The notes: generated from the sequence alone by a model not told the origin. Shown: positions 1 to 12,422, numbered from the stretch's first letter. The stretch: 64,000 bases of DNA from Silene conica (GCA_029255685.2 CM055313.2:53049579-53113578), one strand, 5' to 3'. Made by a program: numbers and translations.

Positions 1-593
1 TGTCGCTCAAGTTCAGTAACACCCGGTGTCGTCATATAGGCATACACTTAAGTTTTGAACAAATTATTTAATTATCATTATCAATTTAAGGTTATAAAAA
101 AGGGAATATAATTTTCCAATTAATCCGAGTATATTTTATTTTTATTCCACGCGTTTAATTACAATTGTGGTTCAGAATCTTGTTGGTAATTAAACAAATT
201 TTGTTGTTGTTGTTGTTGTTGTTGTTAATTATGATATGATTCTCACTCTTGTTCATAAATGAGCTTTCGTCGTTTATTCCAATAAACCACGAGATTCTAG
301 CTGGAAAATTTCAGTAAAATTGGTATCGTTTTTAAAAACATAAACCTCAAAATTCGGTTTATTTGCAAGACAAGTATAGTTAATTCACTTAATTGGGTCG
401 CCTTGTGTGATTTTGAAAAGGTCATTCTATGTGTCGACCGGGATAAATGTGATGATATAACTCGTGGTTTCGACCTATGGACATACAAATTATAATGTCA
501 TGAAAATATAGGTTGAGAGATGCATTTTTGTATTTTAATTAATGATTTAATGAAAATATATTTTTTGTGTTTTGATGATTTTCATGAGTTTAC
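1..593. other. AT-rich non-coding sequence with a (GTT)n tract
   Basis: I see no gene here. The stretch is AT-rich, with short frames only. A (TTG/GTT)n microsatellite lies at 202-227. It could be the tail of an old SINE, but I see no SINE body beside it. The first 50 bases could be the edge of an element cut by the window start; I cannot decide. Confidence 0.6.
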
Positions 594-602
594 TGTCTAG
601 TT

Positions 603-908
603 TTTTTTTAATGAAGGGTAAGTACTATATCAAAAAACACTTCTACAAAATGTACAAGGAAGTATCTATATCAATTACATGTAATTGTGAAGTCTAAGCC
701 AAGCTAGATCTGCTTCCTTGAATGCTTGTTCTCCCTTATGTCAAAACTGTGCACACACATCAGCCATAATCCGAGTAGCTAATTGCTGAAGAACCATCAA
801 TTCATACTCATTCTTGTTGTGATTACGCTGTTGCCAAATATAGTAGGTGACACCTAAAATCAGAACCGCATGGCCTGCAAACAGAATACCATGCTCAATC
901 CTGTTTAT
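603..908 (-). mobile_element. 5'-truncated LINE tail (non-LTR retrotransposon)
   Basis: On the minus strand a decayed frame reads WQQRNHNKNEYELM and related text, which resembles the C-terminal region after the reverse transcriptase of plant L1-type LINEs (the W-x-x-R-N motif). It is followed by stops and a short 3' untranslated tail. The plus-strand T run at 601-610 is the element's poly(A). A 9-bp target duplication TGTCTAGTT flanks it at 594-602 and 909-917, which fixes both ends and shows a severely 5'-truncated insertion. The tail, ending TACTTACC then TTCAT and A's, is shared with the insertion at 35031-35938. Confidence 0.72.
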
Positions 909-1149
909 TGTCTAGTTGGTGATTACTTATACCCAAGTTTTTGTGAACACTACTAATTTAGTAACCGATTAAAATTTAGTTGCTAAATATATAATTTAAC
1001 AACTAATTTTGAGACAACAAATATATTTAGTATGTACATAAGAGAGTCAATTAAAATGGTAGTTAATTATGTCTCTGTTGTAGATCAGAGACTAAATAAA
1101 GTAGGTAACGAATTTAATATCTAATTTACACGTATTTTTTTTATTTTTT

Positions 1150-1322
1150 TTTTTATTTTATTAATATCTTGTTGGAAATTAATTTTGTAAATTAATATTC
1201 TACAAATTATTTTTTTTGGTATTTAATTAATTTATATGTTTTATTTTATTTTATTAATATTCTGTTGGAAACTATTGTTTGTAAATTAATATTCTGGATT
1301 TTTTTTGTATTTAACTAATTGA
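1150..1322. repeat. Imperfect 93-bp tandem duplication, AT-rich
   Basis: Two AT-rich units carry the same order of words: TATTAATAT, then TGTTGGAA, then GTAAATTAATATTCT, then T-runs and TATTTAA. GTTGGAA occurs at 1171 and again at 1264, a period of 93. The flanking 918-1149 is AT-rich and I see nothing in it. The duplication sits directly upstream of the decayed Copia coding remnant and may be part of that element's leader or LTR, but no LTR pair could be identified. Confidence 0.55.
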
Positions 1323-1361
1323 CTCGGTGATAGAAGAAGTGAGTACATTCTCGGATGAACA

Positions 1362-3560
1362 ATGGCAAATTTTTCGAATTCCGTCGCTACTAATTCGGCA
1401 AATATGGTTGAATCTGCCACACATGAATTGGTAGACGTAGTGTCAGAAATGCAGATTGGTATGATAACCGAACTCCATATGGCCGCTGTTACAACATTAG
1501 TAGATTGGTGGCTCGACTCGGATGCCACAATTCATGTATGTAACAATAAGGCTATTTTCAAAATATGTGAACCAGCAAAGGAGATGGAAGAGGTTTTAAT
1601 GGGAAACCATATTACATTGTTACTGCAAAGGTTCATAGCAAAGAAACAATTGAAATGAATTTTAATGGGAAACCATGAGGTTTTAACCCAACATGTCTTA
1701 TTCAAACTCATCCTCAAACTCAAAAAAGCGGGTGAGATGTAATTGTGGCATTCTAGTAGTTGCGAAAACATCATGGACACATCAAAATCCGGGCAGGAGA
1801 TTCATGCCTGCAAGTTTTACAATGTAGAGACGGGTTTACGTGGGTGTTGTTTTTTCAAGTGGATTAATGAATATATGACTTATTGGCAAAAAAGTGTTAT
1901 AAATGGCTTATTGAATGTAAATAAGTCACTTAAGAATAAGATACACTGTCAATTACTTTTACAATACCTTAGTGGAAAAGAAAGAATGGAGAAATAAGGT
2001 CAAATCAATTTCACCGTTAGTCAAAACGGAATCTCAAGGCAATATGTCGGTTGTTAGAGAAGTTGTTAGAATAACGACACTATGTATTGGATTTTGTGCG
2101 GAATCGCAAGGTAAAGTTTTCAGGATGCGGACATTATCTACAGGATTTTACGTATTGTATTTATTTAACAGTTACTGTCGAACAGTGATAGAGCACCTTA
2201 CTCTATCCTTTGTCCTAATGAACCTACGCCCTCCACATACATACTCCCACATTCAATGGTGCTCTATCACTCTTCACATTCTTCCCACTCCACCCTCCTC
2301 TGCTCCATCTGCCCCACCCTCTCAAACAGCTCCCAGCACCCCTGCAAATACTCCTGCTACCCCCTACTACACCTGATACCACACATGTTTCTACTAACCC
2401 TCCTCTCCTCCATGTACTACCTCACTTTCTAACTTCTTTGCGCCCTCACAATCTGCCTCTGTCCAGCCTGTACAATCTGACTTGTTCAACCTGTTCACCC
2501 CTCTTTGTCAGACTCTTACCGTGCCACCACTCGGCTCATGAACAACATTCGTGTGCCGAATCCCCGGTATGGCAAGTTAGCCCATATTTCCAACACCTCT
2601 CTTCCCTATGTCTCCCTCAAAACTGCTCTCTCTGATCCGAAATGGCAGACTACCATGTCTGCCGAAAATTTTACTCTCATCACCAATAATAATCGGTCCC
2701 TTGTTCCCTTTGACACATCTTACAATGTTGTTCGTTGTCGTTGGGTGTTTCGCATAAAATATTATCCGGACAATACCATCAACAAATACAGAGCCCGTCT
2801 TATCGCTAAAGGATTTCATCAACGACTGGGTGTTGATTACACTGAAACTTTCAGTCCCGTTGTTAAACCCGTCACGATGCCCTCATTCTCTCGCTTGCAC
2901 TTACCCGTGGCTGGTCTCTCAAGCAACTCGACATTAACAATGCTTTTTCTTCAATGTACGTTAAATGAAACTATTTACGTCTCAACCTCCAGGCTTTGTT
3001 AATCAGTCTTTCCCAACTCATGTATGTAAACTCTCCAAAGCTATTTACGGTGTTAAGTAAGTTCCTCGAGCTTGGTATAATGAACTTATGAATTATCTTT
3101 ACTCTTATGGTTTTGTCTGATCCTTCTCTATTTATTTTCTATAAACATTGACTCAGCATATATCTTATTGTTTATGTCGATGACATTATAGTCACCGGTC
3201 TCAAATCTCCTCATCTTGATTAATTTCTTTCCTCGTTTGCCAATCGGTTTTATCTTAAGGATCTTGGTTTCCCGTCATATTTGATCCGAGTAGAAGTAGC
3301 ACCTATAACCTTTGGCCTACGACTCACCCAAACCAAGTACATCCATGACATACTTACTCGCACCCCTATCCTCCCCTCACCTTTGTGTCTGGTCAGTCCA
3401 TTCACAACCCCTCAAGCTACCGTGCTACTGTCGGTTGCCTTCAATACATATCTCTTACCCGACCGGGCATTGCCTTTGTTGTCAATAAGCTAACCCAATT
3501 CCTTCATGATCCTCAAGAGTCTCATTGCCTTCTGCAAGAGCCTTAAAGACTCCTCATGCT
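1362..3560 (+). pseudogene. Decayed Ty1/Copia pol remnant
   Basis: Fragments of a Copia polyprotein lie in order on the plus strand, in several frames. At about 1505-1620 is a protease-like piece, DWWLDSDATIHVCN, in which the usual DSGAT active site reads DSDAT. A proline/serine-rich linker follows at about 2230-2500. The RVT_2 reverse transcriptase starts near 2560 ([31 protein letters not shown] at about 2740-2870). Further pieces are KLSKAIYGVK then a stop (about 3030-3060) and VYVDDIIVTG (about 3170-3200), which keeps the YVDD catalytic motif. The zinc knuckle and integrase are not recognisable between 1660 and 2200. Multiple stops and frameshifts, and no visible LTRs, mark an old dead copy. 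It is not the same family as the Copia elements at 48-64 kb. Confidence 0.85.
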
Positions 3561-3800
3561 CATTAACAGACTCATATATAGCTGGAATAATATGGGTTTT
3601 TCTCTATAGTGTTTTTTACTGGGTTTTAGCATTTGAATACATAGGTAGTCTGATTTACCAACTCTTATTCTGAATGGAAACTATGAACTGACAAGTTATG
3701 GATGCAAATTTTCATTATTCTCTTACTTGTTAATCCCTTGTATATGTGTTTTTCGATATTCTTGTGAACACTTACGTGCTGCCAGTTTTTAGCTAATGTC

Positions 3801-4228
3801 TAAAGATGCTTGAAACTTCATGTAGAAAACCTTTTGGTTTCTAAAGATGTCGTCATCAAGATAGCTGATTTTGATCTTGCCCGAGAGACTACGTCAGCAC
3901 CACCGTATACAGAATATGTTTCTACTTGCTGGTAGAGTCTATTTGACTATTTTTTAGCTTTATGCAAATTCCCAATGTTTTTTTACTCAATGGTACGTGA
4001 ACTGTTATATATTTGAATTATTATATGGCAGGTATCGTGCTACTGAAGTGTTGTTGTAGTCTGCCACATATACCTCTGTTGTTGATAGGTCAAATGATCA
4101 TATTTGTACATTGATGGAACTTTTTTTATCCTTGCTTTATCCCCTCTAATCTCTTTCAATTTCAATAAATATGTGGGCAATGGGGCCTTAATAGCTGAAA
4201 TGTTTTCACTACGTCCTCTTTTCCATGG
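3801..4228 (+). pseudogene. MAK/MHK-type (CDKF-4-like) protein kinase fragment
   Basis: Three exon-like pieces of a CMGC protein kinase, resembling plant MHK/CDKF-4. The first (3801-3932) reads [20 protein letters not shown] then PYTEYVST, i.e. subdomains VIb to VIII. The second, after an apparent GT-AG intron of about 100 bp, begins near 4031 with YRATEVLL, a TAG stop, then SATYTSVVD. The third (4171-4228) reads MWAM-like WAMG/N then AEMFSLRPLFHG. The catalytic-loop HRDLKP is corrupted, the Mg-binding DFG reads DFD, and there is an internal stop, so it cannot be an active kinase. The N-lobe and the rest of the C-lobe are absent. Introns are kept, so it derives from genomic DNA and not from a processed transcript. 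Confidence 0.75.
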
Positions 4229-5137
4229 TTTAAGGTATGAGCTTCATCAACTCCCTCCATTGCCTTACCTTGTCGCATTTGACTTTGATGTTAAATGAGA
4301 TTCATTTTTCTAACAATAAGTTCACAGTATACACGAATCAAAACTTTTCAAAATGATAGTAGCATGTGAGAATTTCCATATTATATTTCTACTTGGGAAA
4401 TTAATGATGAAAACTGAAAAATCATTAACCACAAAAGTCAATGTACACAATAATATTAAATGAAGGTTATGTATCATCCTAAAACACATAAAGAGGTTGA
4501 TTGAATTTGTACCTATTTTCATATTAAACGTACCCATTCTATATTCAAAACACGTTTAGAAGCATTAAATTCTATCCTACAACAAGTTTAAAGTATTCAG
4601 AAATCGAAGGAAACAGAATTAAGAAAAGAAATTTGTGCATACGTATTCAAGCCACTTGCATGCCATGGGACTGCAGGGCATGACCAAGCTCAATGTCTGG
4701 CATGTTCAGCAGCTACAAAAGAAATTATCAAATCAGAAATCACAAATTTACACGAGACGGTCTCTAATATGAGTCTAATTCAATAAACTTCTAATTTAAT
4801 GAGGAATACATACTACATACTGATATATCTTGGTCTCACATACAAGACAGTCTCATACAAGACTAATTAATCAGAAATACACAAAGGATCAAAAGTTTAA
4901 ATTACCTTCTCAAGGAAATTAAAGAATTATTTTAGAATCAATGAAAAGTAACAACAACAAATCTATCATCCACGCCGCATACTCAACAACAAAATTCACT
5001 TAACCAGAACTTTTATCACAACAAAAGGCTAGATACTCTCATGCTCCTCGTATTTGCAGCAAGTATTATGATATTCAATGAACAAAAAAAACACCCAAAT
5101 GAACTTCGGAATCGTAGAAATAAAACTACTTCTGATT

Positions 5138-5262
5138 AACAGCCTCTTGGTTTTGCTAACACATGGGTAAAGCTACATAGCTCCGACTCTCGCTTACCCT
5201 CCGATTTGCTGAAGCCCTTGAAACAGTGGGCAGTAGGGTAACATTGTTGCTATTGTTTTGTA
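5138..5262 (+). mobile_element. Au-like SINE, diverged
   Basis: The order AACAGCCTCTTGG, GGGTAAAGCTACATAGCTCC, CTTACCCTCC, GAAGCCC, CAGTGGGCAGTAGGGT and a degenerate TTG tail (ATTGTTGCTATTGTTTTG) resembles the 3' half of the plant Au SINE family as I remember it (GGGTAAGGCTGCGTAC then ACCCTCC then TGGG then TTG repeats). No clear target duplication was found, so the 5' limit is approximate. The match is from memory, not from an alignment. Confidence 0.45.
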
Positions 5263-5308
5263 GCAGACATGAATACATGATTAACCAACCACCCATCAAT
5301 GAAACATA

Positions 5309-5374
5309 CTCCCTCCGTCTCAATCACAGACAATAAAAGGAAAAAAAATAAACAAATGATTGAGACGGAGGGAG
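5309..5374. mobile_element. Stowaway-like MITE, 66 bp
   Basis: Perfect 18-bp terminal inverted repeats, CTCCCTCCGTCTCAATCA at 5309-5326 and its complement at 5357-5374, flank a 30-bp A-rich core. The element is bounded by the dinucleotide TA on both sides (5307-5308 and 5375-5376). CTCCCTCCGT ends with a TA target duplication are the signature of Stowaway (Tc1/mariner-type) MITEs. It has no coding capacity and must have been moved by a transposase supplied in trans. Confidence 0.9.
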
Positions 5375-5676
5375 TAAAAAATCACTTTGACAAAGAAAAA
5401 CAGCTATTGAATGCAGGGAAATGCATTACCCAACAGCCCTAAAAATCACTACCCATGTTCACCTTTCTTGAGATTCAGATGGGAAAGTAGCGCAGCAATA
5501 ACAACAACATTCTCTGAAAAGGGGTGGAGAAGATAACTTAAGTGATGGTGGTTCAAGTAAAAGAGGAACAAAGTCAGTGAAACTATATATGTTGTATTGT
5601 CCGCTTCAACGTGGAGCTTGACACATTTGCAACCTTACTTACCTTAGTATTATTGGCACAAATAATCGCATATGCT

Positions 5677-6900
5677 CTGTACATTAAATAATGAATCCAG
5701 AATGGAATTCCGGTAAACCAGGCCGCTGTTGCATTTATTATTGTTATATAACGGCCCTAAGAAACTCCAATATTTAGCTAGCTGCAATGCTGCATCATCC
5801 AATGTGTAAAATTATTGTCGTTACTGACATTACCGCGACTCAACATGTAAATAAATTTGCACATACATGTTAGGTAATTTTGTTTCTAGGAATAAATAGG
5901 TATATATAACACCTACATACACACTTGCTCTGTCTGCAATAATACGTTTACCCCGTATTTGCAGCATTGCATAAACCTCAATTCTAGCCAATACGAAACT
6001 GACATCTTCCGTCCATAACGTCGATTTATACAGCAAAACCAGACAACCAATAATAAACACATTTCAGAAGAGGTCATCATAAGCACATATAAATCGTATA
6101 CTTCCTCCCCTTTCTCCCTCTTAATTTTACTTGCATGCCAAAAATATACACGGGTTAATTTTTAAATTAGGACATACAAAATACTTACTTAGTACGATAA
6201 TAATGTCATATTCTTAAATGATAATTTAAATAAATTTAACAAAAGTTTGTGCAGGATTAACTCTAAAAAATGATTTTTTTCCCCTTAAATCGGTGAACCA
6301 ATCAAAACCTTTAAATAGGTCAACTTTATAATAGGGAGATAACATAATAACTTGTTACTTAGAGAAAAATACACCTTTCGTTCAATTATTTGTTTACCTA
6401 GTTTAACATACATTTCACAAAGAATATAAAAGCCGTGTGTACAAAAAGAAAAAAATATAAAAGGTAAACAAATGAAAAAGTCCAAGGATTTAGCTTGTTA
6501 TCTATTAGGGTTGTCAACTATGAAGTGATCATTTATCAAGCTGCAAAAACACAAAAAATTTCGCTTTGGAGTCCAAGTGTTGTATAATATATACAAATCG
6601 AAAATATGGAGGCCCTCCCAAAAATCTTCGTAGACAACCATAAATTCTTGAACGAGAACATCTCCATTGCACCGGGGAGTCAGGGACGAAGACGTTGAAA
6701 AGTGAAATTATAAATCAAATTTCTTGAGCATTCTGTCTGGTGAGAACAAAAAATGCCATATGTATTATGCAACGAATCAATATGTATTAATACAACAAAA
6801 CTGCCACTTTTTACAATATTCGGGCCAAGTGAAGAACCCGTCATTTGGTTAAACTCCAGACATAGAAGGCACCATTACGTTAATGAGCCTCGTAACAATG
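5677..6900. other. Non-coding stretch
   Basis: I find no convincing gene. The sequence is AT-rich, with scattered short frames of 60-75 codons on the minus strand that have no recognisable motif. It lies downstream of the terminal-exon candidate ending at 6901, so part of it (about 6700-6900) may be 3' untranslated sequence. Confidence 0.5.
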
Positions 6901-8440
6901 TCATATGATCTTAAACTTTTTCGGGCAACCCTTCTTGGCGCTTTTGCCTAGTCTTGTGATGCCATTAGCGTTATTGCTCGATGGAGTCGACTTCAAAAGG
7001 ATCACAGGTGTGCTTTCAATTCTTAACTTCTCAGGTGGTCTCGGACAAGGAAATCTATAACATCAATAATTTACTCAATAATATAAGATTTTGTTAGACA
7101 ATTTTCATACTGAAGAGAGTAGATATTAAAGATCCACAGAGCACTTGCCTGCTTTGAGAAACTTTCCCGACAAATTTTGCTGCTTCCTTTAATAGTTCTC
7201 TTGCTTTGTCATTCTGGGCTGTTTCTACATAAAATGAAATGCTACTTGGTCATGAATGAAACAAGTACATAACAGTTTTAACATAGGACCCAGAACTCAA
7301 ACATAAGAAAGCTGAGGGATTCTGATGTACACTACAGGTACAAGAAAGCGAGTCGGACCATACTTGGTCATCACCAGATGAGAGGAAAAAGATTACTAAG
7401 GAAGTCTGAATAACTCTGCGCACATAAGTGAAACCCTAGCATGTAGTGCAAACAAAATAAAAGAATGGAATTTTTCTTTCTTTTCACCGTGGTTAAGGCT
7501 ATATACCCTAAAGGTTCAACACATAGACTCAAATGGGAAATGATGATTTACCACATTCTAAGCTGGTAATCAGCTGAAATCAAGATATCTGAACAACTAT
7601 ATAAGCAAATTTTATGTCCGCCTGATGAATCTGTGCCTCGTGAAAGAGTGAGATACATACTTTCACAAGTGAATAATAGATAATCTATATGACATCTGAG
7701 ATATAAAACGAGGAAACAATTTGAGGATAATATGATAGGTCAGAGATTTTTCAGTATCTCAGCCGGTCATACTTCCATCTTCTCTTCAAATCTCATCTCT
7801 TCGTATTTTAGCTTAGCAACTAATTAAAGCAATAGCGGCACAAGTTTATAACCAAAGTAGCAATGGATTTTCTTATCTTTGCAATAAAACTTGGATTATA
7901 TAAATCAAGATGCAACAGGATTCTCAAAATTTTATGCAAGTTTCTCAAATATCTTCATATTAGGCAGGCCATACCCATAGAATTCTCCACTGCTCATCTA
8001 GAGCTGATTCGAACATGAACGGGAGCATTTGCTAAACATACGGAGTTAACAGAAACAATGCACATCATATTTCAACCAGTATTGTTACCTGTTCAAGGGC
8101 TTGCGGTTGAACCAATGCCAAGAACAAGCCCTAATAAGAAGACGCCAGACGGAACCGCTAACAACAATTACCACATCATAAAAAATGCAGAAAATAGACG
8201 AGAGAAGAGACAGAGTTTTAGGTATACACCGCCAGAAATTCATCACAACTAAGTGGTTAACTGGTTTATGACTAAATCAAAAACCCTTTCCAGTTGCTAA
8301 GAACATCATGGTAAGATAATTCGACCGTGAAGCACAATACAAACAGTAATATCAACAATCCCTTGAACTGCTTAAACATCTGCTAAGCTCGAATCAACAT
8401 AAAAGCATCACCAATCTGAATCCCCCACACAAACTCAAAA

Positions 8441-8532
<92 letters not shown>

Positions 8533-9603
8533 CAAATTCATAGAACAGTGACAAACTATTTTCTGTAATGTCTTGAATTATACCTTCTTTAAAAACCACA
8601 AAGATCTTGACCTGAAAGTCCATCACCAAATTTAACTACATAACCATCCCAAACAAACTGGACAGCCTACCAAACAGATGAAGCGCCCTTAATTTCATGT
8701 TTCGACCAGGAGACAACACAATCCAACCATTTTTTACACCATATATATTGACATTTAAGCAAAAAATCACCATAGTAAAACTATTAAACACCCAAAAAAC
8801 AGGATAAAACCCCACAAAAGAACCAAATCATTAACATCCCATGTAAAACAAACCCTTTTTCACTCAAATTAAGCAATGAAACAAATACCCAAATAAAAAA
8901 CAACCACAGAAATTACCATAACTATGACATTCAAACAAGTATGGACTGGTTATTATCTACACACAATTAAACTATTTCCAAATCATAACACTTATAATCG
9001 ACCTAGATCTCATTTAAAACCATCTTAAACTTAAGATAACGTCTTTCCATCCTGACTACTCTATAGATTGTAAGCTTAAGACGGGTTTAACCAAGTAAAA
9101 AGAGGTTATTATCTACACACGTAACACACAACCAAACTATTTCTAAATCACACAACAAAAACCCAAATCATAACACTTATAATCAATCTAGATCTCATTT
9201 GAAATCGTCTTTAACTTAAATTCACCATCTTTCCTCGCTATGTAATTCACTTAATGATGTCGCTAAAATAACTACTCCATACATGGCAAGCTTAAGACGG
9301 TTTTAAACAAGGCCAACTCAAATTCATCATAAACAAGTAAAACAACAACAATTTCACTAAAATCAGTAATCTTACTTCATTTAGATGCAAAACCATCTCC
9401 TCATTCCTCTTTTCCACATCAATTCCACCACATTCCTCACGTTTTTCCCTGAATTCAACATTCTCATCAACTAAAACCTTCCTTTTCTTCCCACTAAACT
9501 TACTCCTCTTGTTATCCCAAACTTTCCACTCATCTTTCTTCCTAAACACCCATTCATCCGACTTCCATTCACACACAAACTCAATTAAATCGCACAAATT
9601 CAT
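6901..9603 (-). CDS. Possible multi-exon gene, product unidentified
   Basis: Exon candidates on the minus strand. 9603-9376 begins at ATG and gives 76 open codons (MNLCDLIEFVCEWKSDEW, then a Lys/Glu-rich stretch) up to a GTAAGA donor. 7224-7149 lies between ATGTAG and a GC donor in the context AG/GCAAGT, the usual context of rare GC-AG introns, and reads AQNDKARELLKEAAKFVGKV. 7054-6901 follows TTATAG and ends in TGA after a basic tail (RLGKSAKKGCPKKFKII). The last two join in frame. The link to the first exon is not resolved: other segments, near 8030-7979 and 8157-8090, have splice-like ends but do not give one continuous frame. Note the T-rich/TA-rich intron with an (AT)n tract. I do not recognise the protein. 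It could be a real small nuclear protein or two unrelated fragments. Confidence 0.35.
8444..8530. repeat. (AT)n microsatellite, about 87 bp
   Basis: An uninterrupted alternating AT run of about 43 repeats. It lies inside an apparent intron of the minus-strand gene candidate. Poly-Ile/Tyr frames through it are artefacts. Confidence 0.95.
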
Positions 9604-10672
9604 CGCATACAATAAACAAAATCAAATCATTTCACGACCCCACATCAAATTCCACAAATTCAAAACTACATTCAAACGTAATCGACAATTAAGCAAACAA
9701 AACACAAATTCTAGGGTTTTGCATACTGTATATTATCTCTCTTTTCTTCCCTAAATATACATTTTTAAGCATAGATTATAATGATGAGTGCTTCAAATGT
9801 TTACAAATTTGGAATTTAGTGTTAAAATCGATTGTAAAAAGGATGAAGCACCTGAAGAAATTTAGAGTTTCTACAATTGCAGCATTTCCAGGCATTTCAC
9901 AGCAACCTAGTAATCGCCTCCGTGGGAAATGTCCGCCGGTGCACTTCACGCAAAGCATGAGGAGAAAGTTGCCATAATAATTCGACAAATCTGCAATCGG
10001 CCAAAAGAATTAGTCCTTTTATATTTTTGAAATATATGATCCACTGCCAAGCGCAGAAGGTTTTGATGGGTGAGGTAACAATAGGAAGATGACACCAAAT
10101 ATACACCGGAACAACTTTCTGACAAAGAGAAAAGTGGAAATGATCATAAAAGAGATTAAAGTGAAAAAAAGTTTGTAAAATAAGCCAAATAAAAGAGAAA
10201 AATTAGAAGTCAATCCATCATCCACCTAGATTATTTCCCTGGACACTGTCACAAAGGCTATATTTTCTTCAATGAGCTCGTATCAGTCTCAATTACATTT
10301 ATTTTTTGGGGGCCTGGTAGGTTCCCCCAATTTTCAAGCCTCTTAGCTGAGAGCCAGAGACCATGTGTCTGATGTAAAGGATCTATTAAAAATAGTTGTA
10401 GTTGATTGATGCAGATGATAATATTCCAAAAACGATTCTGTCCAAGATCTAAGTGAAAGATGGTCTCTACAGATTTGTAGTAAATGAACCAATCCCAACC
10501 CTATTGTTCTGGGCTCAAGTTGATGAATATGCCTCTCTACGCTCCCAAGTTTTGCGCTATCAAGTGAATCATGGAACTGAGCAGCGAGATCACTTTTGTC
10601 TAGCAATGGTTTATACCATATTCCAAAAAAAAGGATGAGAAAATTTTAGAAATAAAATTCAGTACCTGAATG
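9604..10672. other. Putative promoter/5' region plus non-coding sequence
   Basis: Directly upstream of the ATG at 9603 (minus strand). A segment at about 9975-9855 is moderately GC-rich, is open in one minus frame, and ends at a CAG/GTGCTTC donor-like site; it could be a 5' untranslated exon. No motif is recognisable. 10606-10343 (minus) is an 87-codon open stretch beginning LDKSDLAAQFHDSLDS, also unrecognised. Otherwise I see nothing. Confidence 0.3.
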
Positions 10673-10841
10673 CATGGTTTTAAATCTCGGTATCATTCGT
10701 AGTCGCGGTAGCGGTATAACCAGACCTTAATCGGCCACTGCGGATGGATCATGTTGAATCTCGGTAATCTCTCGGGCGATATCTCGTATTATTAGAGTGA
10801 AAATCCGATACGATACGACTCGGTCGAGATTTAAAACCATG
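10673..10841. mobile_element. Fold-back MITE, about 169 bp
   Basis: The ends are inverted copies: CATGGTTTTAAATCTCGG on the left and CGAGATTTAAAACCATG on the right. Inner sequence is also partly self-complementary (CTCGGT and ACTCGGTC blocks). No transposase. A diverged relative lies at 12436-12565. The target duplication is unclear (GAATG left, TAATG right), so the superfamily is undecided. Confidence 0.7.
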
Positions 10842-11274
10842 TAATGAGCATAGCATGAGGAAGCTTTCCACCGCCAACTATACTTTTAATGGGATGTAGC
10901 ATCTCCTTCTCGTATCTACATCAAGTTTGTACTATAAATTATGAAGCTATGCAAGTACTCGAGCTTCTAAACAAAATGTAAAAATATGATTCCATGAGCC
11001 AAGCTTTCAAAAAAAATTGACAGAGGTAAACAAGCCACCCATCACTACCAGCACAAAGCAAAATTATCTGGTTTGATTCAGTTGTTCTAGTGTCATATAT
11101 TTCTCTGGAAATAAGATTTTCAAAAAAAGCAATTACACACTTAATTTGGGAGTACGACAAATTATCTGCTATTACGAAGAGAACTAACTTAAGGTTTATA
11201 ATTGTGCATAAAATTCTGGTAAATTCTATGCTAATATTTATTAAGCCATCCTCAGTTGATTATAAAAGGCGCAC

Positions 11275-11364
11275 CTTGCCATAACTATATCGGGCAGTTC
11301 CTGATCTGAGGCATTCTCGGGACATTGGTGGCCATTTTTCTTCTCACAAAAAGTCAGAAGTATT
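11275..11364 (-). other. Exon-like segment, unidentified
   Basis: Ninety bases between TGATTCACAG and a GTGCGC donor, open in one frame (LLTFCEKKNGHQCPENASD, then QELPDIVMA). Splice signals and frame are clean, but I do not recognise the protein. It is on the same strand as the other exon-like segments of this region. Confidence 0.3.
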
Positions 11365-11730
11365 CTGTGAATCACAGCAAAGTTAAGAGCTAGAAATATC
11401 ACGCCATGAAAAGAACAAAGAGGAAAGAGAGATGGGGGATGGTCTAGAGCTAACATAGGTTAGATAGCCAAAAAAATTTCAGGTTTACAAATATGTCATA
11501 TACATGGACATGGTTCCAACACACGACACTCTTCTAATTTCCTCACGTACCCGTGTTCGACACTCGCACACTGCTAAATGGAGTTAATAAGTTTACAAGT
11601 ACTCATTTCAAGCTAGAATGGCTATCAGACCCATTCAGATAACTCTGAAATGATCCTTAAACATTCTTTGGCATTTAACTAATCACAAGGATTTTCAATA
11701 CCAAGTGAGTCTTAGGGAATTGAGATTAGA

Positions 11731-11855
11731 GTTTAAATTTAGGAAGCATCCCCCAATCATATACTCGATTTAAGCATAGGACAAGCAATAACTTTCTAAA
11801 GCATAAAATAACGTTGAGGATAAAGTAACTGAGATTGCCTTTAATCTCAAAGTAC
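11731..11855. repeat. 125-bp dispersed repeat, copy 1
   Basis: From GTTTAAATTTAGGAAGCATC to GATTGCCTTTAATCTCAAAG this segment repeats, with scattered changes, at 24653-24776, in the same orientation. Both copies contain CTCGATTTAAGCATAGGACA and CTTTCTAAAGCATAAAA. The repeat is not part of any LTR element seen here. Confidence 0.8.
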
Positions 11856-12295
11856 CACTTGGATCCAAACTAATTCAAGGCCTCAAAACAAAAGTCAGAT
11901 GCAAGAAAAAGCTTTCCCCAAAAGATACCTGATTTGCCTTACGTCTGAGGCCCATCAAAAAGTTATCGGGTTTGATATATTGATTTAATGAAGATACTTT
12001 TACACTATCAAAGGTCTGCAATATTGGATGTAATAATTATGTAGTCATATAAAGTTAAACTATTTATCCTTGAAACATCTCAATAATCTTTATTTTCTTT
12101 CTTGACACTGAAATGTTAATTTAAGCCTCTTCGGCTCTTATATTTGCAGTTTCAAATCCTATCCTTCTAACTTATCGAGACTTTGGGGTAAAAAGGAAGG
12201 AATAGCATTCCAGACAACCTTGTCCAACAAATTAGTCCAAAAATATAGCTATCCAAGTCTGACCCCTAAATCTTAAATGCTTATATTCTCCTCAC

Positions 12296-12422
12296 AACAA
12301 CTACACGTAATAATAACGCACAAATCGACAAAGTTGTCCTTAGTCGACCACTAAAGTCAAATAGGGACGATCGATTTTGGATTAAGGTAACAACTACCCG
12401 TAATAATAACGCACAAATCGAG
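12296..12422. repeat. 34-bp direct repeat, 93 bp apart
   Basis: AACAACTACACGTAATAATA with the following CGCACAAATCGA occurs at 12296-12329 and again at 12389-12422 with one base changed. The second copy lies directly beside the diverged MITE at 12436. Confidence 0.75.

Larger units (their letters stand above)
4647..5676 (-). other. Exon-like segments on the minus strand, unidentified
   Basis: Three short segments have good splice signals on the minus strand. One is 5676-5643, between TGTACAG and GTAAGT. One is 5513-5463, between CCCTTTTCAG and GTGAAC, with an open frame reading NVVVIAALLSHLNLKK. One is 4712-4647, after TTTCTTTTGTAG, with an open frame ending in a stop (MPDIELGHALQSHGMQVA). 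The three do not all join in one reading frame, so either exons are missing or the gene is broken. I do not recognise the protein. A SINE and a Stowaway MITE lie in the apparent introns. Confidence 0.25.

Noticed and set aside
1362..1658. 98-codon frame as a host gene
   Set aside because: Its WWLDSDATIHVCN text is the Copia protease region and it is followed by a decayed RVT_2 domain.
8435..8629. Frame with poly-Ile/Tyr text through an AT tract
   Set aside because: It is the translation of an (AT)n microsatellite with no domain on either side.
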